A stretch of 64,000 nucleotides of DNA from Candidatus Babelota bacterium. Lineage in GTDB: Bacteria; Babelota; Babeliae; Babelales; Vermiphilaceae. This document shows, in pieces, positions 30,507 to 39,260 of this stretch (positions are counted from its first letter, which is position 1; every line of letters begins with the position of its first letter). The stretch is taken from assembly GCA_029262595.1 (NCBI GenBank), contig JAJCZB010000071.1, positions 1 to 64,000 on the forward strand, written 5' to 3'. The position numbers were made by a program, and so were the translations under genes. Below the pieces are notes generated by a model that was not told the DNA's origin, ran no database searches, and worked only from the letters and a program-made list of their open reading frames with translations.

Positions 30507-32566
30507 TAATTGCGACTCCAAGCGCAGGTAAAAACCTTCTCCGTAATGGAGATTTCAGTCGGTTTGGGACTAACCTGACCGATGAAGATTATCTTGCCGC
30601 TTGGGATATTGGGGATGCAGCACCGGCTATTCACGCGACAACAGAAGCGGGTGATCCTATTTCTAAGTTGACATTGGCCGGTGATACGATAACTCAGGAT
30701 TTCTTTCCAGAATGGATCTTCCCTTCTATAAAAACATTCACACTGGCTTCCGTCGGATTTGTTGGAGGAAATGCGGTATTTACGGCAACGGGTACGGATA
30801 CTATTTCTTTTACGGATACATGGGACGGTGTGTCTCGAACGGTAGGTTTGCAGGTCGGTGACATAATTCAATTCCAGGGCGATCTCGCCGATTCAGGTCG
30901 ATATCGAATAATCAACATTATTGGCTTGGCCATTACAGCTGAACCTTTTCAGTTCGAGACACCGCCAGCTGAAACATCGGTTGTTGGAAGCATTACCCGT
31001 TCTTTACCTTTGTATCGTATCTTGATTACATCGCGTTGGTTGAGAGAGAGTGGTTCGCCTCAACCATCTCCTGAGTTATTATTGGTGTTCAATGAAACAA
31101 TTCCAACGGGGTCTATCCTTACGCCAGATCTCCGAAATGGGTCTGCAATAAACAACATAGCTCAAACTACGAATTGGCTTCAGGAGATAGCTGTTTTCGA
31201 TCAGGAATTAGTTTTCCCGCCACAGGAGATGCAGTTTCAGGTGTCCAATTCTGGAGCTGAGATTGCAAATGTCGGTTTGCACTTGGGAGATCTTGCATCT
31301 TTCGAGGATGGAGATTTGGACTTTGTAGATCATGGTGTAGATCATGAGAATATGGTAGATCCCCGTGGAGCTATGCGTTTCTATCGTGATGATCGAACTG
31401 AGCGTGAAAAGTTCATAGATTACGAGATGGAAGTAGCTTCGGGGCAAAAAGTCACAGGTGCAGGAGTTGCTACGGCCACAGGTGTTTTTGACGCTACCCG
31501 GAATATCACTGTTCTCACACTTTCTGCGTTTCCTGCGATGATGGAAACAGAACGTCTTGTTGTGTCACCTGGTCTTGGGTTGTTAGTGGATATAGGTGGA
31601 TTTCAAACGACGTGGCCCATTGTGAAGATGGAATTTCCAGTTATTGAAGTACCGGGAGACCTTACAGATATTTACGGAGCGCCGGCAGATCTTCGATTAG
31701 TGTATGGTGGTTTTCTTACTTACGACGCTCCGAAGACAGGTTCTATGCAGGTGGCTGCCCATGGAGCTGCAGATCTTCTTATTGCAGACGGTGATCGTTT
31801 TCGAATTGTTACTGAAGAGGGGGCTCTCACTTTTGTTTACGTAGCCGGTGTAGGCGACGTGGTGATTGGTGTAGGAACATCTTCCGTCACAGATGTTCGA
31901 GATAATACGATAGCGGCTATTAATGCGAATCAAGCAACGCTCGGTGTATTCGCACAAGAGAGTGGTCCTGACCGGATATCATTGATTTCAGATACTACGA
32001 TAGCTGTGTTGACTGAAACGACTGAAGCGGGGGCTATCGTAATAAATGGACTTGGCCATGTTCTTCCAACGTTTGTCGAAGCAGAGGATTTCGAAACTGT
32101 TGATGAGGTAGCTGGAACTGTTCTGCTGGGCGTTGATGCGCCTATTGCGGTGGGTGACCTTTTAGAAATAACGGCACTTTTTGACGGTCAAGGCGATGAG
32201 CTTGCTGGAACGTTTGATATTACGGCATCGATAACGGCACCTCGTATTGTTCGGATAAGTACGATCAATAGTGATCAAGAGATAGTGAAGCTGGTTCAAG
32301 TTGACGGTTCTGCTTTACCTGCAGGTTGGTTTACGCAGAATGGCGGTAATCCTGGGACTGGGGTCGGTAATGATCGTTTGAATCGTTTCCGTATTTACAA
32401 GAACATTTTTGCCCATGATCATATCACTACGAGCAGTACGGCAGTCGAACAAACAAAGGAAGGTGATGATGGGCATAAGAGAACGGCTTCGCCAAATCAC
32501 GTTCATGATCTTATAGCCGGAGGTGCTCCGACCCATTTCAATATTCGTATGGGGGAGAGATTATGA
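30503..32566 (+). CDS. Tail protein with C-terminal HxH tip, copy 2
   Basis: A 687-residue protein with a GTG start inside the HAD gene's stop. It has an N-terminal NLLRNGDFSRFG module, a long beta region (about 100-600), and a C-terminal tip with FAHDHITTSS, then NHVHDLIAG and a final MGERL. It is the longest of the three HxH paralogues and ends in a four-base overlap with the third. A host-receptor tip role is inferred. Confidence 0.68.
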   Translation: MIIATPSAGKNLLRNGDFSRFGTNLTDEDYLAAWDIGDAAPAIHATTEAGDPISKLTLAGDTITQDFFPEWIFPSIKTFTLASVGFVGGNAVFTATGTDTISFTDTWDGVSRTVGLQVGDIIQFQGDLADSGRYRIINIIGLAITAEPFQFETPPAETSVVGSITRSLPLYRILITSRWLRESGSPQPSPELLLVFNETIPTGSILTPDLRNGSAINNIAQTTNWLQEIAVFDQELVFPPQEMQFQVSNSGAEIANVGLHLGDLASFEDGDLDFVDHGVDHENMVDPRGAMRFYRDDRTEREKFIDYEMEVASGQKVTGAGVATATGVFDATRNITVLTLSAFPAMMETERLVVSPGLGLLVDIGGFQTTWPIVKMEFPVIEVPGDLTDIYGAPADLRLVYGGFLTYDAPKTGSMQVAAHGAADLLIADGDRFRIVTEEGALTFVYVAGVGDVVIGVGTSSVTDVRDNTIAAINANQATLGVFAQESGPDRISLISDTTIAVLTETTEAGAIVINGLGHVLPTFVEAEDFETVDEVAGTVLLGVDAPIAVGDLLEITALFDGQGDELAGTFDITASITAPRIVRISTINSDQEIVKLVQVDGSALPAGWFTQNGGNPGTGVGNDRLNRFRIYKNIFAHDHITTSSTAVEQTKEGDDGHKRTASPNHVHDLIAGGAPTHFNIRMGERL

Positions 32567-33492
32567 CTGCATTGAACATGGGTCTCGATCGAGGAAGAAA
32601 CCTTCTACAAAATCCGGCATTTCGACGTGTGTTGGAACGTCCGATACTGGCAGATGGCCCCGGACCAAATCGTAAGAAAGCTTTACGCTCGCCTCAATTT
32701 TCATCTGTCATAACAGTACGTGAAAATTCGGAGTCTTTGTCAGGTTTCACGGTTACGGCTGAAAAGGCTCGGTTGATAATAAATCCTTTGGATGCTGAGG
32801 GTGTACCTGAGTTCCCACCGCATGGTCAAACAATGTTGGTAGAAACTATAGAGGGTAACACGGTAGTGCTTTCACAAAAGATTGCTGAACCTTGGGCTTT
32901 GTTGGGAAACAAGGTCACTCTTTCGTTGTTTTCAAAACAGAATTCGGGTGATGTAGCCTGGACATTAGGTATTCGAAATTCTAGCAATGTGGAAGTGGCT
33001 CTTGAAACGTTTCACACCATTCATGATGGATCGTATGTGCAGCATGACCGCGCATTAGACGTTCCGTTCGATTGGGAAGATCTTGAATGGTTTGTGCGTT
33101 TTGAGGGTTCGGGATCGGCTTTCTTTGCAGCGCCGATCTTGTACTTAGGGGAGTACGCCCAGCCCGTGTTTACCGATGAGGCCTTACAGTCTCAACGAAC
33201 AACTGTTCTTTCAGTAGGCGACAGTTGTCCGGTTGGTTACCGGGAAGTCTGCGAAGTAGAAGATGCAAACTTGAGGGCGATGGTTGGAGATTCTGAGGTC
33301 TTCGAAGATCGTTTGTCTATAAAAGAAGGAGATTCGCTTCATGAGCATGGAGGATTTACGACAACGGCACGAGGGACCAACACTATTGTGCAACGTAAGT
33401 TTAAGTCATGGGGCTTGTCTCACAAACATAAGGTCAAAGAGGCCGATCAGACACCTTTGAGTTTCACACTAAGAGTATGTGAACGTCTATGA
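32563..33492 (+). CDS. Tail protein with C-terminal HxH tip, copy 3
   Basis: A 309-residue protein overlapping the previous stop (ATGA). It has an N-terminal NLLQNPAFRRV module, a jelly-roll-like middle, and a C-terminal LHEHGGFTTT and LSHKHKVKEA followed by RVCERL, the same ending as copy 2. This is the third copy of a probable metal-binding tail-tip family. Confidence 0.68.
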   Translation: MTALNMGLDRGRNLLQNPAFRRVLERPILADGPGPNRKKALRSPQFSSVITVRENSESLSGFTVTAEKARLIINPLDAEGVPEFPPHGQTMLVETIEGNTVVLSQKIAEPWALLGNKVTLSLFSKQNSGDVAWTLGIRNSSNVEVALETFHTIHDGSYVQHDRALDVPFDWEDLEWFVRFEGSGSAFFAAPILYLGEYAQPVFTDEALQSQRTTVLSVGDSCPVGYREVCEVEDANLRAMVGDSEVFEDRLSIKEGDSLHEHGGFTTTARGTNTIVQRKFKSWGLSHKHKVKEADQTPLSFTLRVCERL

Positions 33493-33779
33493 GTAGATTG
33501 CGCGCCCACGTTTTTCTGGAATTCGAGCATGATAATGGGGAAATAAAAGACAGTGATGTTCAGATTTATTGGTCAGATGATGACGGATCTTACCATAAGG
33601 ACGACCGATTCGTTCGTAAGCTGGCTATGTTTCTCGATCGAGAATCGCCCCAGAAGAAGCAGAACTCGATTCGAATAGTATTCGAAGACGAGATGGTTGA
33701 ACATTTACAGGAATATGAGGAGTTGGAACCCGTGGATGACGAAAACCTGCAAGATGATTACGATGAGGGTGAAGAATGA
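33489..33779 (+). CDS. Small acidic hypothetical protein
   Basis: A 96-residue, strongly acidic protein, ending in a run of Asp/Glu. It overlaps both neighbouring genes by four bases. It may be a DNA-mimic-like or binding partner protein, but no family is recognised. It marks the switch from tail genes to nucleic-acid enzymes. Confidence 0.6.
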   Translation: MSRLRAHVFLEFEHDNGEIKDSDVQIYWSDDDGSYHKDDRFVRKLAMFLDRESPQKKQNSIRIVFEDEMVEHLQEYEELEPVDDENLQDDYDEGEE

Positions 33780-34231
33780 CACGATGCACGCATAACGCCG
33801 CGGCAGCACATCTCAGTATCTTTGAAAAGCATGCCGAGCTTGGAAAAGAACACGAGAAGCGCTATGAACTTGAGGAGCTCCCGTCCAACGCAGGGAAGGG
33901 TGTTCGGATTCGTCAAGGTATGCTTGCGGACGGTGAGCGTGGTTACGCTCGCATTCGTGAACAAGGTAAAAAATATACTTCGACATTGAAGTTCTTTCCC
34001 AAAAATCATGAAGCTGAAACTGAGATTTCAAAGGAAATATTCGACGCTTTGTGGCCTAAAACTACTCGTAAACAAACAAAGATGCGCCACAAGATCCATA
34101 CGGCGGATAATAACGATTGGATTGTTGATGTTTTCGAGGACGGTAAAATTGTGGCTGAGGTTGAACTTCCTCGATCCAATGGTAAGGTCCATATTCCGAT
34201 GCAATTTCGTGTAAAGAAAGAAGTCACCTAA
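33776..34231 (+). CDS. CYTH-domain (triphosphate tunnel) protein
   Basis: A 151-residue protein. The order RYELEELP, then VRIRQGML (R44, R46), YARIREQGKK, TSTLKF, TKMRHKI and WIVDVFEDGKIVAEVELP follows the beta strands of a CYTH tunnel, with alternating Arg/Lys/Glu facing the lumen. CYTH enzymes hydrolyse triphosphates (tripolyphosphate, thiamine triphosphate) or cyclise ATP. The N-terminal ExExK signature is imperfect, so the activity is open. It overlaps genes on both sides. Confidence 0.7.
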   Translation: MTRCTHNAAAAHLSIFEKHAELGKEHEKRYELEELPSNAGKGVRIRQGMLADGERGYARIREQGKKYTSTLKFFPKNHEAETEISKEIFDALWPKTTRKQTKMRHKIHTADNNDWIVDVFEDGKIVAEVELPRSNGKVHIPMQFRVKKEVT

Positions 34232-34761
34232 TGGCTAAAGGCCCCGACAGGATCAGCACTGAAGAATTCCAGCAGCTGATCAAAGGTGGGGCAGTCATAC
34301 GCCAAAAAGGTGGAAAGAAATCTCAGCGGTCTAGACCGAAACACCACGACTATCGTAAAATTCTTGTTGCGTCTGGTGAAGTTCCGACAGATCATGTAAA
34401 GGTCCGGGTGGAAACCAAATTACCCTCGTTGAACCACGCTTACGGTAATAATAAGAAGACGGGTCGTGGAAGGTTTCTTACCAAACAAGCCAAGGCTTAT
34501 AAAAAGCTTTTGATTGAAAACACGGCGGGTCTTATTTCGGAATCAAAATGGTACTTTTTACAACTCACTTTAGGTTTCCCGCTTGAATCAAAGGGTGAAC
34601 CCGTAGAGCGAGATTGGGATAATTTTCCGAAACTGACGCAAGATGCTATATGTGAAAAATTAGGGATCAATGATTGTCGGATTAAGAAAGCAGTTGTTGA
34701 GAAGGTAGATTCTGAAGTTGAATATGTTGAGGTAGATTTATGGACATGGCCGCGCCACTGA
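34231..34761 (+). CDS. RusA-like Holliday junction resolvase
   Basis: A 176-residue protein. A basic 55-residue extension precedes the RusA core: LPSLNHAYGNN, then FLTKQAKAYKKLL, then RDWDNFPKLTQDAICEKLG and INDCRI. The acidic set D128, D130, D138 and D148 matches RusA's metal-binding aspartates. RusA enzymes are dimeric resolvases that cut Holliday junctions. The usual length is about 120, so the N-terminal basic arm is extra. It overlaps the glutaredoxin-like gene by 22 bases. Confidence 0.82.
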   Translation: MAKGPDRISTEEFQQLIKGGAVIRQKGGKKSQRSRPKHHDYRKILVASGEVPTDHVKVRVETKLPSLNHAYGNNKKTGRGRFLTKQAKAYKKLLIENTAGLISESKWYFLQLTLGFPLESKGEPVERDWDNFPKLTQDAICEKLGINDCRIKKAVVEKVDSEVEYVEVDLWTWPRH

Positions 34762-35093
34762 CTCTGTTGTTTGTAGATAAGTGCCCTTACTGTGACGAAG
34801 TAAAACCGCAGGTGAAGGCTATTCTGGAAGGGACAGGCATTGAGCTAGATATTCGTAAGCCTAAGATCCAGGAACACAAAGAACTAAATCTGCCAGGGTT
34901 TCCTTCTTTGGTAATAGACGGTGAAGATGGGAATTTAGTATTGAACGGGTCCAAACTTGGAAAAGTTTTATCGGCTCTTGTGCCTTTTATTAAGGCTGAT
35001 ATTTTGGCAGGAAAGAAACCGAATATGAAAAGATTGCTTGTCGATGCGAGATTTCGCTTGAAGGAAGTCGAAGAGGCCGTATCCTCAGAATAG
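34740..35093 (+). CDS. Glutaredoxin-like protein
   Basis: A 117-residue thioredoxin-fold protein with CPYC at residues 15-18 and the cis-proline loop PGFPSLVIDG. Glutaredoxins reduce disulfides, for example in ribonucleotide reductase, which fits phage nucleotide metabolism. A helical C-terminal extension of about 35 residues follows the core. It starts within the RusA-like gene. Confidence 0.8.
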   Translation: MDMAAPLTLLFVDKCPYCDEVKPQVKAILEGTGIELDIRKPKIQEHKELNLPGFPSLVIDGEDGNLVLNGSKLGKVLSALVPFIKADILAGKKPNMKRLLVDARFRLKEVEEAVSSE

Positions 35094-35136
35094 TATCAGT
35101 AGACGGGAACCGGGAGAATTCATGTCTTTTGCACGG

Positions 35137-35153
35137 CCCTCAGATCGAGGGCG
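35137..35153 (+). repeat. 6-bp hairpin before gene 35156
   Basis: GCCCTC-AGATC-GAGGGC ends two bases before the ATG at 35156. A short 13-residue frame with a better ribosome site (ATG 35122) overlaps it. This arrangement could couple or restrain translation of the next gene. Confidence 0.4.
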
Positions 35154-35155
35154 CC

Positions 35156-35479
35156 ATGATTAGAAGTTGTTTACGTAAACGAAGACTCGCACGGCGAAAG
35201 CATTTGCGAAATTTTCTTGCGGCGTACAAGGTACTCCGGCAGTTGTATACCTCTAAATCGCTGGATCGTTTTTATTACGCAATTCAGGTGAAGTGGTTAG
35301 GCGATGAAATAACCACTGAAAGATACGGCGGTCGTATTTTCGGTTACAAGATAACCCCAAAGTCCCGAGGATGGGATGATTTTTCGGTTCGACATATTTC
35401 TAGAGAGTTTGGTCGATGCGCTCTTCCTTTGGCGCTAGAGAATAAGGCCCTAGAGAAATGGGAGGCTATGAATGTTTGA
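35156..35479 (+). CDS. Small basic hypothetical protein
   Basis: A 107-residue protein with a very basic N-terminus (RKRRLARRKHLRNF). ATG 35156 has no clear ribosome site and follows a hairpin; TTG 35129 in the same frame is the alternative. No family recognised. It overlaps the next gene by eight bases. Confidence 0.55.
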   Translation: MIRSCLRKRRLARRKHLRNFLAAYKVLRQLYTSKSLDRFYYAIQVKWLGDEITTERYGGRIFGYKITPKSRGWDDFSVRHISREFGRCALPLALENKALEKWEAMNV

Positions 35480-36212
35480 AATTATCAGCATTGTGGCTTT
35501 CTTTACTGCAGCTGTTGCTCTTGGGGGAACCTTCTATCTCAGAAAGGTAAAGAACGCGTATATTGTAGCTTTGAAAGAACAGCATGCGCTGGACTTGAAG
35601 GTTTTGCAGGGGGAAATAGGTAAGTTAAAAAGTGATCTTACGAAGGCTGAAAAAGATCGAGAAAAAGTCCAAGAAAATTACGATTCTTTTCGACAGGATT
35701 TACCCAGTGTATCAGTGATGAAAAGCGTCATCAAGAAGATGGACGTTTTGATGACGCTGGGAAGTTTGACGGAGCGGGAAGCTCGAGCGTTGAAAGAATT
35801 ACTGGATCAACTTACATTTTATCAGACGTCAATTATTCCAGCAGCGCCGCCCACACGGGAAGAGGGCGAGGTTGAAAAAACTGAAATTTCAGATCCGAAG
35901 AAGGCTAAGTCCAAACCGACAGCCGCGGATATAGAGAATATCCAAGGTAATGTGTTTGACAATATTGATCGGAATTTCAATCCGGCAACCGGTAAGTACG
36001 ACAACCAAAAGAATAGAGGTAAGGTAGGCTGGGGATCTGATAAGGCGCCGCCTGATCCGAATTCGAGTGATACGCGGGAGGTTGTCGAAGGAATGGATGT
36101 GTCTAAGCCGCTAAAATCCGGCGATGTGGATAAGAACATCGATCCTAATATAGGTTTTCATGTGACTGAATTCGAATCTGAGGAGGCAGAAGATGGCGAA
36201 CAAGAAATTTGA
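35472..36212 (+). CDS. Membrane-anchored coiled-coil protein
   Basis: A 246-residue protein. Residues 4-23 form one transmembrane segment, residues of about 35-80 a charged coiled coil, and the last 120 residues are polar and acidic. The topology resembles an inner-membrane anchor with a long cytoplasmic or periplasmic tail. An i-spanin is conceivable but nothing specific supports it. It overlaps the SNase gene by 20 bases. Confidence 0.65.
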   Translation: MFEIISIVAFFTAAVALGGTFYLRKVKNAYIVALKEQHALDLKVLQGEIGKLKSDLTKAEKDREKVQENYDSFRQDLPSVSVMKSVIKKMDVLMTLGSLTEREARALKELLDQLTFYQTSIIPAAPPTREEGEVEKTEISDPKKAKSKPTAADIENIQGNVFDNIDRNFNPATGKYDNQKNRGKVGWGSDKAPPDPNSSDTREVVEGMDVSKPLKSGDVDKNIDPNIGFHVTEFESEEAEDGEQEI

Positions 36213-36636
36213 ATACGAAGCTGTTGTTCTTCGTTGGGTAGACGGAGATACGGTAGTTTTACAGATTATTCTAGAGGATAAAGGTTTTGGGATGTTGGAA
36301 GTTTACCAACCTCGAAAACCACATTATCGTTTGATGGGTGTGAATACACCTGAGAAGCGCCCTCATAAATCCAAGCATACAGATGCGGATGGAAATTTTG
36401 ATGAGGAAAGTTTCGAGAATGAAAAGAAACGCGCTCTTGATGCTCAGAAGTTTTGTGAAGAGTATGCACCTGTCGGTTCAAAAGTGTACGTGAGAACTTA
36501 CCTTGACGAAGAAGGGAAATTTGGACGTCCATTGGTGGACTTGTATGCCGACAATGACTATGATGGCGGCGCGGGTACGAATAGTCTCAATAAGAGATTG
36601 CTCGACGCAAAGCATGCTGTAAAGTATGACACATAG
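36193..36636 (+). CDS. Staphylococcal-nuclease-like protein
   Basis: A 147-residue protein with the SNase pattern VVLRWVDGDTVVL, YRLMGVNTPEKRPH and FGRPLVDLY. R46, E54 and R112 align with catalytic Arg35, Glu43 and Arg87. The calcium ligand Asp40 is replaced by Asn51, which may weaken or alter metal use. No signal peptide, so it would act in the cytoplasm. It lies in a block of nucleic-acid enzymes. Confidence 0.82.
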   Translation: MANKKFEYEAVVLRWVDGDTVVLQIILEDKGFGMLEVYQPRKPHYRLMGVNTPEKRPHKSKHTDADGNFDEESFENEKKRALDAQKFCEEYAPVGSKVYVRTYLDEEGKFGRPLVDLYADNDYDGGAGTNSLNKRLLDAKHAVKYDT

Positions 36637-36645
36637 ATTGACTTA

Positions 36646-36741
36646 GAACCGGGAAACAATTGAGTGAACTTTGGGTCTGTCGTTCGCGACAACCCATTGC
36701 GACCCCGATGTGTGAATCTTCCCGGTTCCGCACATCGGGGT
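36646..36741 (+). ncRNA. Structured leader with three interleaved perfect helices
   Basis: Helix 1: GAACCGGGAA (36646-36655) with TTCCCGGTTC (36719-36728). Helix 2: ACCCCGATGTG (36702-36712) with CACATCGGGGT (36731-36741). Helix 3: GGGT-TGTCG with CGACA-ACCC around TTCG (36673-36695). Helices 1 and 2 cross, giving a pseudoknot or a two-state switch. It ends six bases before the RNase H start. No known riboswitch class recognised. Confidence 0.6.
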
Positions 36742-36747
36742 TCGTCA

Positions 36748-37242
36748 TTGGCGAAAGAACTTCATATTTACTGTGATGGTGCGACGTATCATAATGGACG
36801 GCCTGACTGTCGAGCAGGCTGGGGATTGGCTTCTACGATATACGAAGGTTTTTACCAGTGTATCAATAAGGAGATGTTTGGTCCGGTGGTGACTGTGAAA
36901 GAACATGCGGAATATGTAGGCGCAGAGAAACAGAGTAATCAGACGGGTGAATTGACAGCTATGTTTTGGGCGCTACAAATGGCCGCGCGGGTAAAGAATG
37001 GACTAGCTATAAAAATCTATTCGGATAGTCTCTACGCTTTGAATCTTACCCAGCTGAAATGGGATGCAAAATGTAATCTATTGTTAGCCAAGAATTGTTA
37101 CCGAGCGTACAATGAGAATCCGAATAAAAGAAGGATTTCTTTCCACCATGTGAAGGGTCATTCTGGAGATACTTTCAACGATTTAGCCGATGGTCTTGCA
37201 AAAGAAGGGGTTTGGTCCCTGAAAACTACGAGGAGGAAATAG
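36748..37242 (+). CDS. Ribonuclease H type 1
   Basis: A 164-residue protein from TTG 36748, chosen because it begins where homology begins; an in-frame GTG at 36664 lies inside the structured leader. The catalytic DEDD set is complete: D10 (YCDGA), E68 (GELTA), D93 (YSDSL) and D145 (NDLAD), plus the VKGHSG loop with H138. It cleaves RNA in RNA-DNA hybrids, for example primers during replication. The stop overlaps the start of the exonuclease gene. Confidence 0.88.
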   Translation: MAKELHIYCDGATYHNGRPDCRAGWGLASTIYEGFYQCINKEMFGPVVTVKEHAEYVGAEKQSNQTGELTAMFWALQMAARVKNGLAIKIYSDSLYALNLTQLKWDAKCNLLLAKNCYRAYNENPNKRRISFHHVKGHSGDTFNDLADGLAKEGVWSLKTTRRK

Positions 37243-38021
37243 TGATACCGTTACCGAAAGAGATTATCTGTTTTGATTTGGAAACCACGGGTCTCCGTGC
37301 TCAAGACGGGCACGATGTAACTGAGATTGGGATGGCGTACCAGAATGCTCAAGGAGAGATTGAAACTCAAGGGGCTGTCCTCTTGGAAACGGAACATGTC
37401 CTAGAAGACATCATTATTGAGCTGACGGGGATCACCTACGAACTTCTTGATTCAGAAGGTAGACCTCCTGAATTTGCTTACAAGAAATTTTGCGAAATGG
37501 TTTCGGAGTTGAAGTGTCCTCTGGTCGGGCACAATATTCTCCGCTTCGATTTGCCGTTCTTGAAGATAAATATCGAACGTCTTCAGGAAAAAGACGGTAT
37601 TCGAGATGATTGGAAGGACAGTATAAAACCGGAGTATTTCGAGATTGAGGCCGGTAAGAATTGCTTCTATGACACTCAGGGAATGTTAGGTGCATGGGTT
37701 GCTAAGAAGAAGCGCGGGATGGATTTGCAATATAAAGACGATTGCATTGAAAAATTCGCAACAGGTTTTATCCGAAGCGTGAAAGGCGGATGCCGTGTGT
37801 TGGATGCCACCGGTGGACGTGATGAGAAGAAAAATGTGGAGGTCCAAGGGTATTTCGATATTGAGCAACGCGGGGCTCACAGAGCCATGCCTGATGTCCT
37901 CATGACCCTAGATATCTACAATACCCTTCGTGAAGAGCTTCCAGCTCTATATCCGGGTGTTTTTGAGCTAGTTGATAGTGTTGAAGACGCTTTGATGCCG
38001 TTCGCAGAAGTCAGTTCCTAA
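37242..38021 (+). CDS. DEDDh 3'-5' exonuclease (DnaQ-like)
   Basis: A 259-residue protein. GTG 37242 is chosen for the GAGGAGG site upstream and overlaps the RNase H stop. Exo I FDLETTG (D12, E14), Exo II GHNILRFDLPFL (D103) and Exo III GAHRAMPDV (H213, D218) are all present. It degrades single-stranded DNA or RNA 3' to 5', and could proofread or act with RNase H. An insertion of about 70 residues separates Exo II and III. A terminator follows. Confidence 0.88.
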   Translation: MIPLPKEIICFDLETTGLRAQDGHDVTEIGMAYQNAQGEIETQGAVLLETEHVLEDIIIELTGITYELLDSEGRPPEFAYKKFCEMVSELKCPLVGHNILRFDLPFLKINIERLQEKDGIRDDWKDSIKPEYFEIEAGKNCFYDTQGMLGAWVAKKKRGMDLQYKDDCIEKFATGFIRSVKGGCRVLDATGGRDEKKNVEVQGYFDIEQRGAHRAMPDVLMTLDIYNTLREELPALYPGVFELVDSVEDALMPFAEVSS

Positions 38022-38032
38022 AACATTCCGTA

Positions 38033-38066
38033 AAACGCTCTTAGCACTAAGCGAAAGGGCGTTTTT
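38033..38066 (+). terminator. Terminator immediately before gene 38067
   Basis: AACGCTC with GGGCGTT around a 16-base inner loop, then TTTTT. The ATG of the next gene follows the T-run directly, with no ribosome site, so the next gene may depend on read-through or on leaderless initiation. Confidence 0.7.
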
Positions 38067-39260
38067 ATGGCAATGAAATTATTAGCGAATGGTGCTCCCG
38101 ATGCAATCGTTGGCGCACTTTTTACTTACACGTTTGAGGTTATAAAGGCTCAAGGCGCTGTTACGTGGTCTTTGGTGGCAGGTTCTCTACCTCCGGGACT
38201 ATTGCTCAGTTCAGCGGGTGTGCTCTCTGGGACACCAACAACGGTTTCTCGGGATACGTACACTATTGAGGTCACGGATACTGTTGATACCCTTCAACTT
38301 CAGATAAATCAACGAACATTCCCTTCAGATTTCTTTCGAGCAGAACGTTTCCTCACGGACCCCCGTCTGCAGGAAATTTTCAATATCATCAAGGATACGG
38401 CCGCCAATCGTAATGAGGTGGAACGTATATTTTCTACTCGGAGCGATACGCCCCTGGCCGATAGAGAATATGCCTTAGACGCCGAAGATTCTCGCTTGTT
38501 ATCGTTTGATACCCTTCCACCCATCTCTGATGTTGATGCTGGTCTGCGGCACGTATTGACCTTACTCCAGAGCTTTTTGGCTAAGCCATTTGCTATGCAG
38601 TCAGCCGCTTTGGTAGATGGGGCTGTAGATTTCACGGATGAAGGCAGCGGTGTTGCTTCATTCCTTTTCGGAAGTGGCTCGTTGTGGTTCGGTCTTAATA
38701 CAGATACGGATGCTGCGGGAGCTCGTGCGAAGTTCCGCCTTACAGATCCTGTGACTGAGGACGAGTATACGGACAAGGATGATGAGGCCTTGGTTATCAC
38801 TCGAATTGAGGACGGTACTGCTACGGAAATAGATCCTTTGGCAAATCCTGCTCAGGTTGATTCCGATGGTTTCTTTGCAGGTACCGGGCCAATAAAGGTG
38901 TTTATTGACTTCGATGGTGTGGCTGGGACGGATCCGAATGTTTATATCCCCCTGCAATCGAATACTAATATTGTCGTTCAGTACGCTGTACGTCAGACTC
39001 TTGATAATTTCGACACAGATGCCCTATTCAATAAGGTGAATGTTACCGGTGAGGTTGATTCAGACATCATCAAGAAGATCACTGAAATGATGGGCGTGCC
39101 TTTTTCTGATCCTTCGCCGTCCACAATTGGACGCGCGATTCAGATATTTGACAAGGTTATAAACAGCGGTGCGGCTACGCCATCCGATGGTGATATCCTT
39201 GTTTACGATGCCATCTCGGATGAGTGGCAGAACATAAACTTCTTTTCGGTGACACCATAA
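38067..39260 (+). CDS. Virion protein with N-terminal Ig-like (He_PIG) domain
   Basis: A 397-residue protein. Residues of about 8-80 form a putative-Ig domain (ITWSL-type strand, SLPPGLLLSSAGVLSGTPT). The rest is beta-rich, with a helical C-terminal section containing an IFDKVINSGAATPSDGDILVYD segment typical of fibre attachment. Ig-like domains on phage virions bind cell-surface sugars weakly. The start lies at the end of a terminator. Confidence 0.68.
   Translation: MAMKLLANGAPDAIVGALFTYTFEVIKAQGAVTWSLVAGSLPPGLLLSSAGVLSGTPTTVSRDTYTIEVTDTVDTLQLQINQRTFPSDFFRAERFLTDPRLQEIFNIIKDTAANRNEVERIFSTRSDTPLADREYALDAEDSRLLSFDTLPPISDVDAGLRHVLTLLQSFLAKPFAMQSAALVDGAVDFTDEGSGVASFLFGSGSLWFGLNTDTDAAGARAKFRLTDPVTEDEYTDKDDEALVITRIEDGTATEIDPLANPAQVDSDGFFAGTGPIKVFIDFDGVAGTDPNVYIPLQSNTNIVVQYAVRQTLDNFDTDALFNKVNVTGEVDSDIIKKITEMMGVPFSDPSPSTIGRAIQIFDKVINSGAATPSDGDILVYDAISDEWQNINFFSVTP

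Noticed and set aside
36664-36747. N-terminal extension of RNase H from GTG 36664
   Set aside because: The extra residues lie within a strongly structured RNA segment and have no RNase H similarity. TTG 36748 begins just before the first beta strand.
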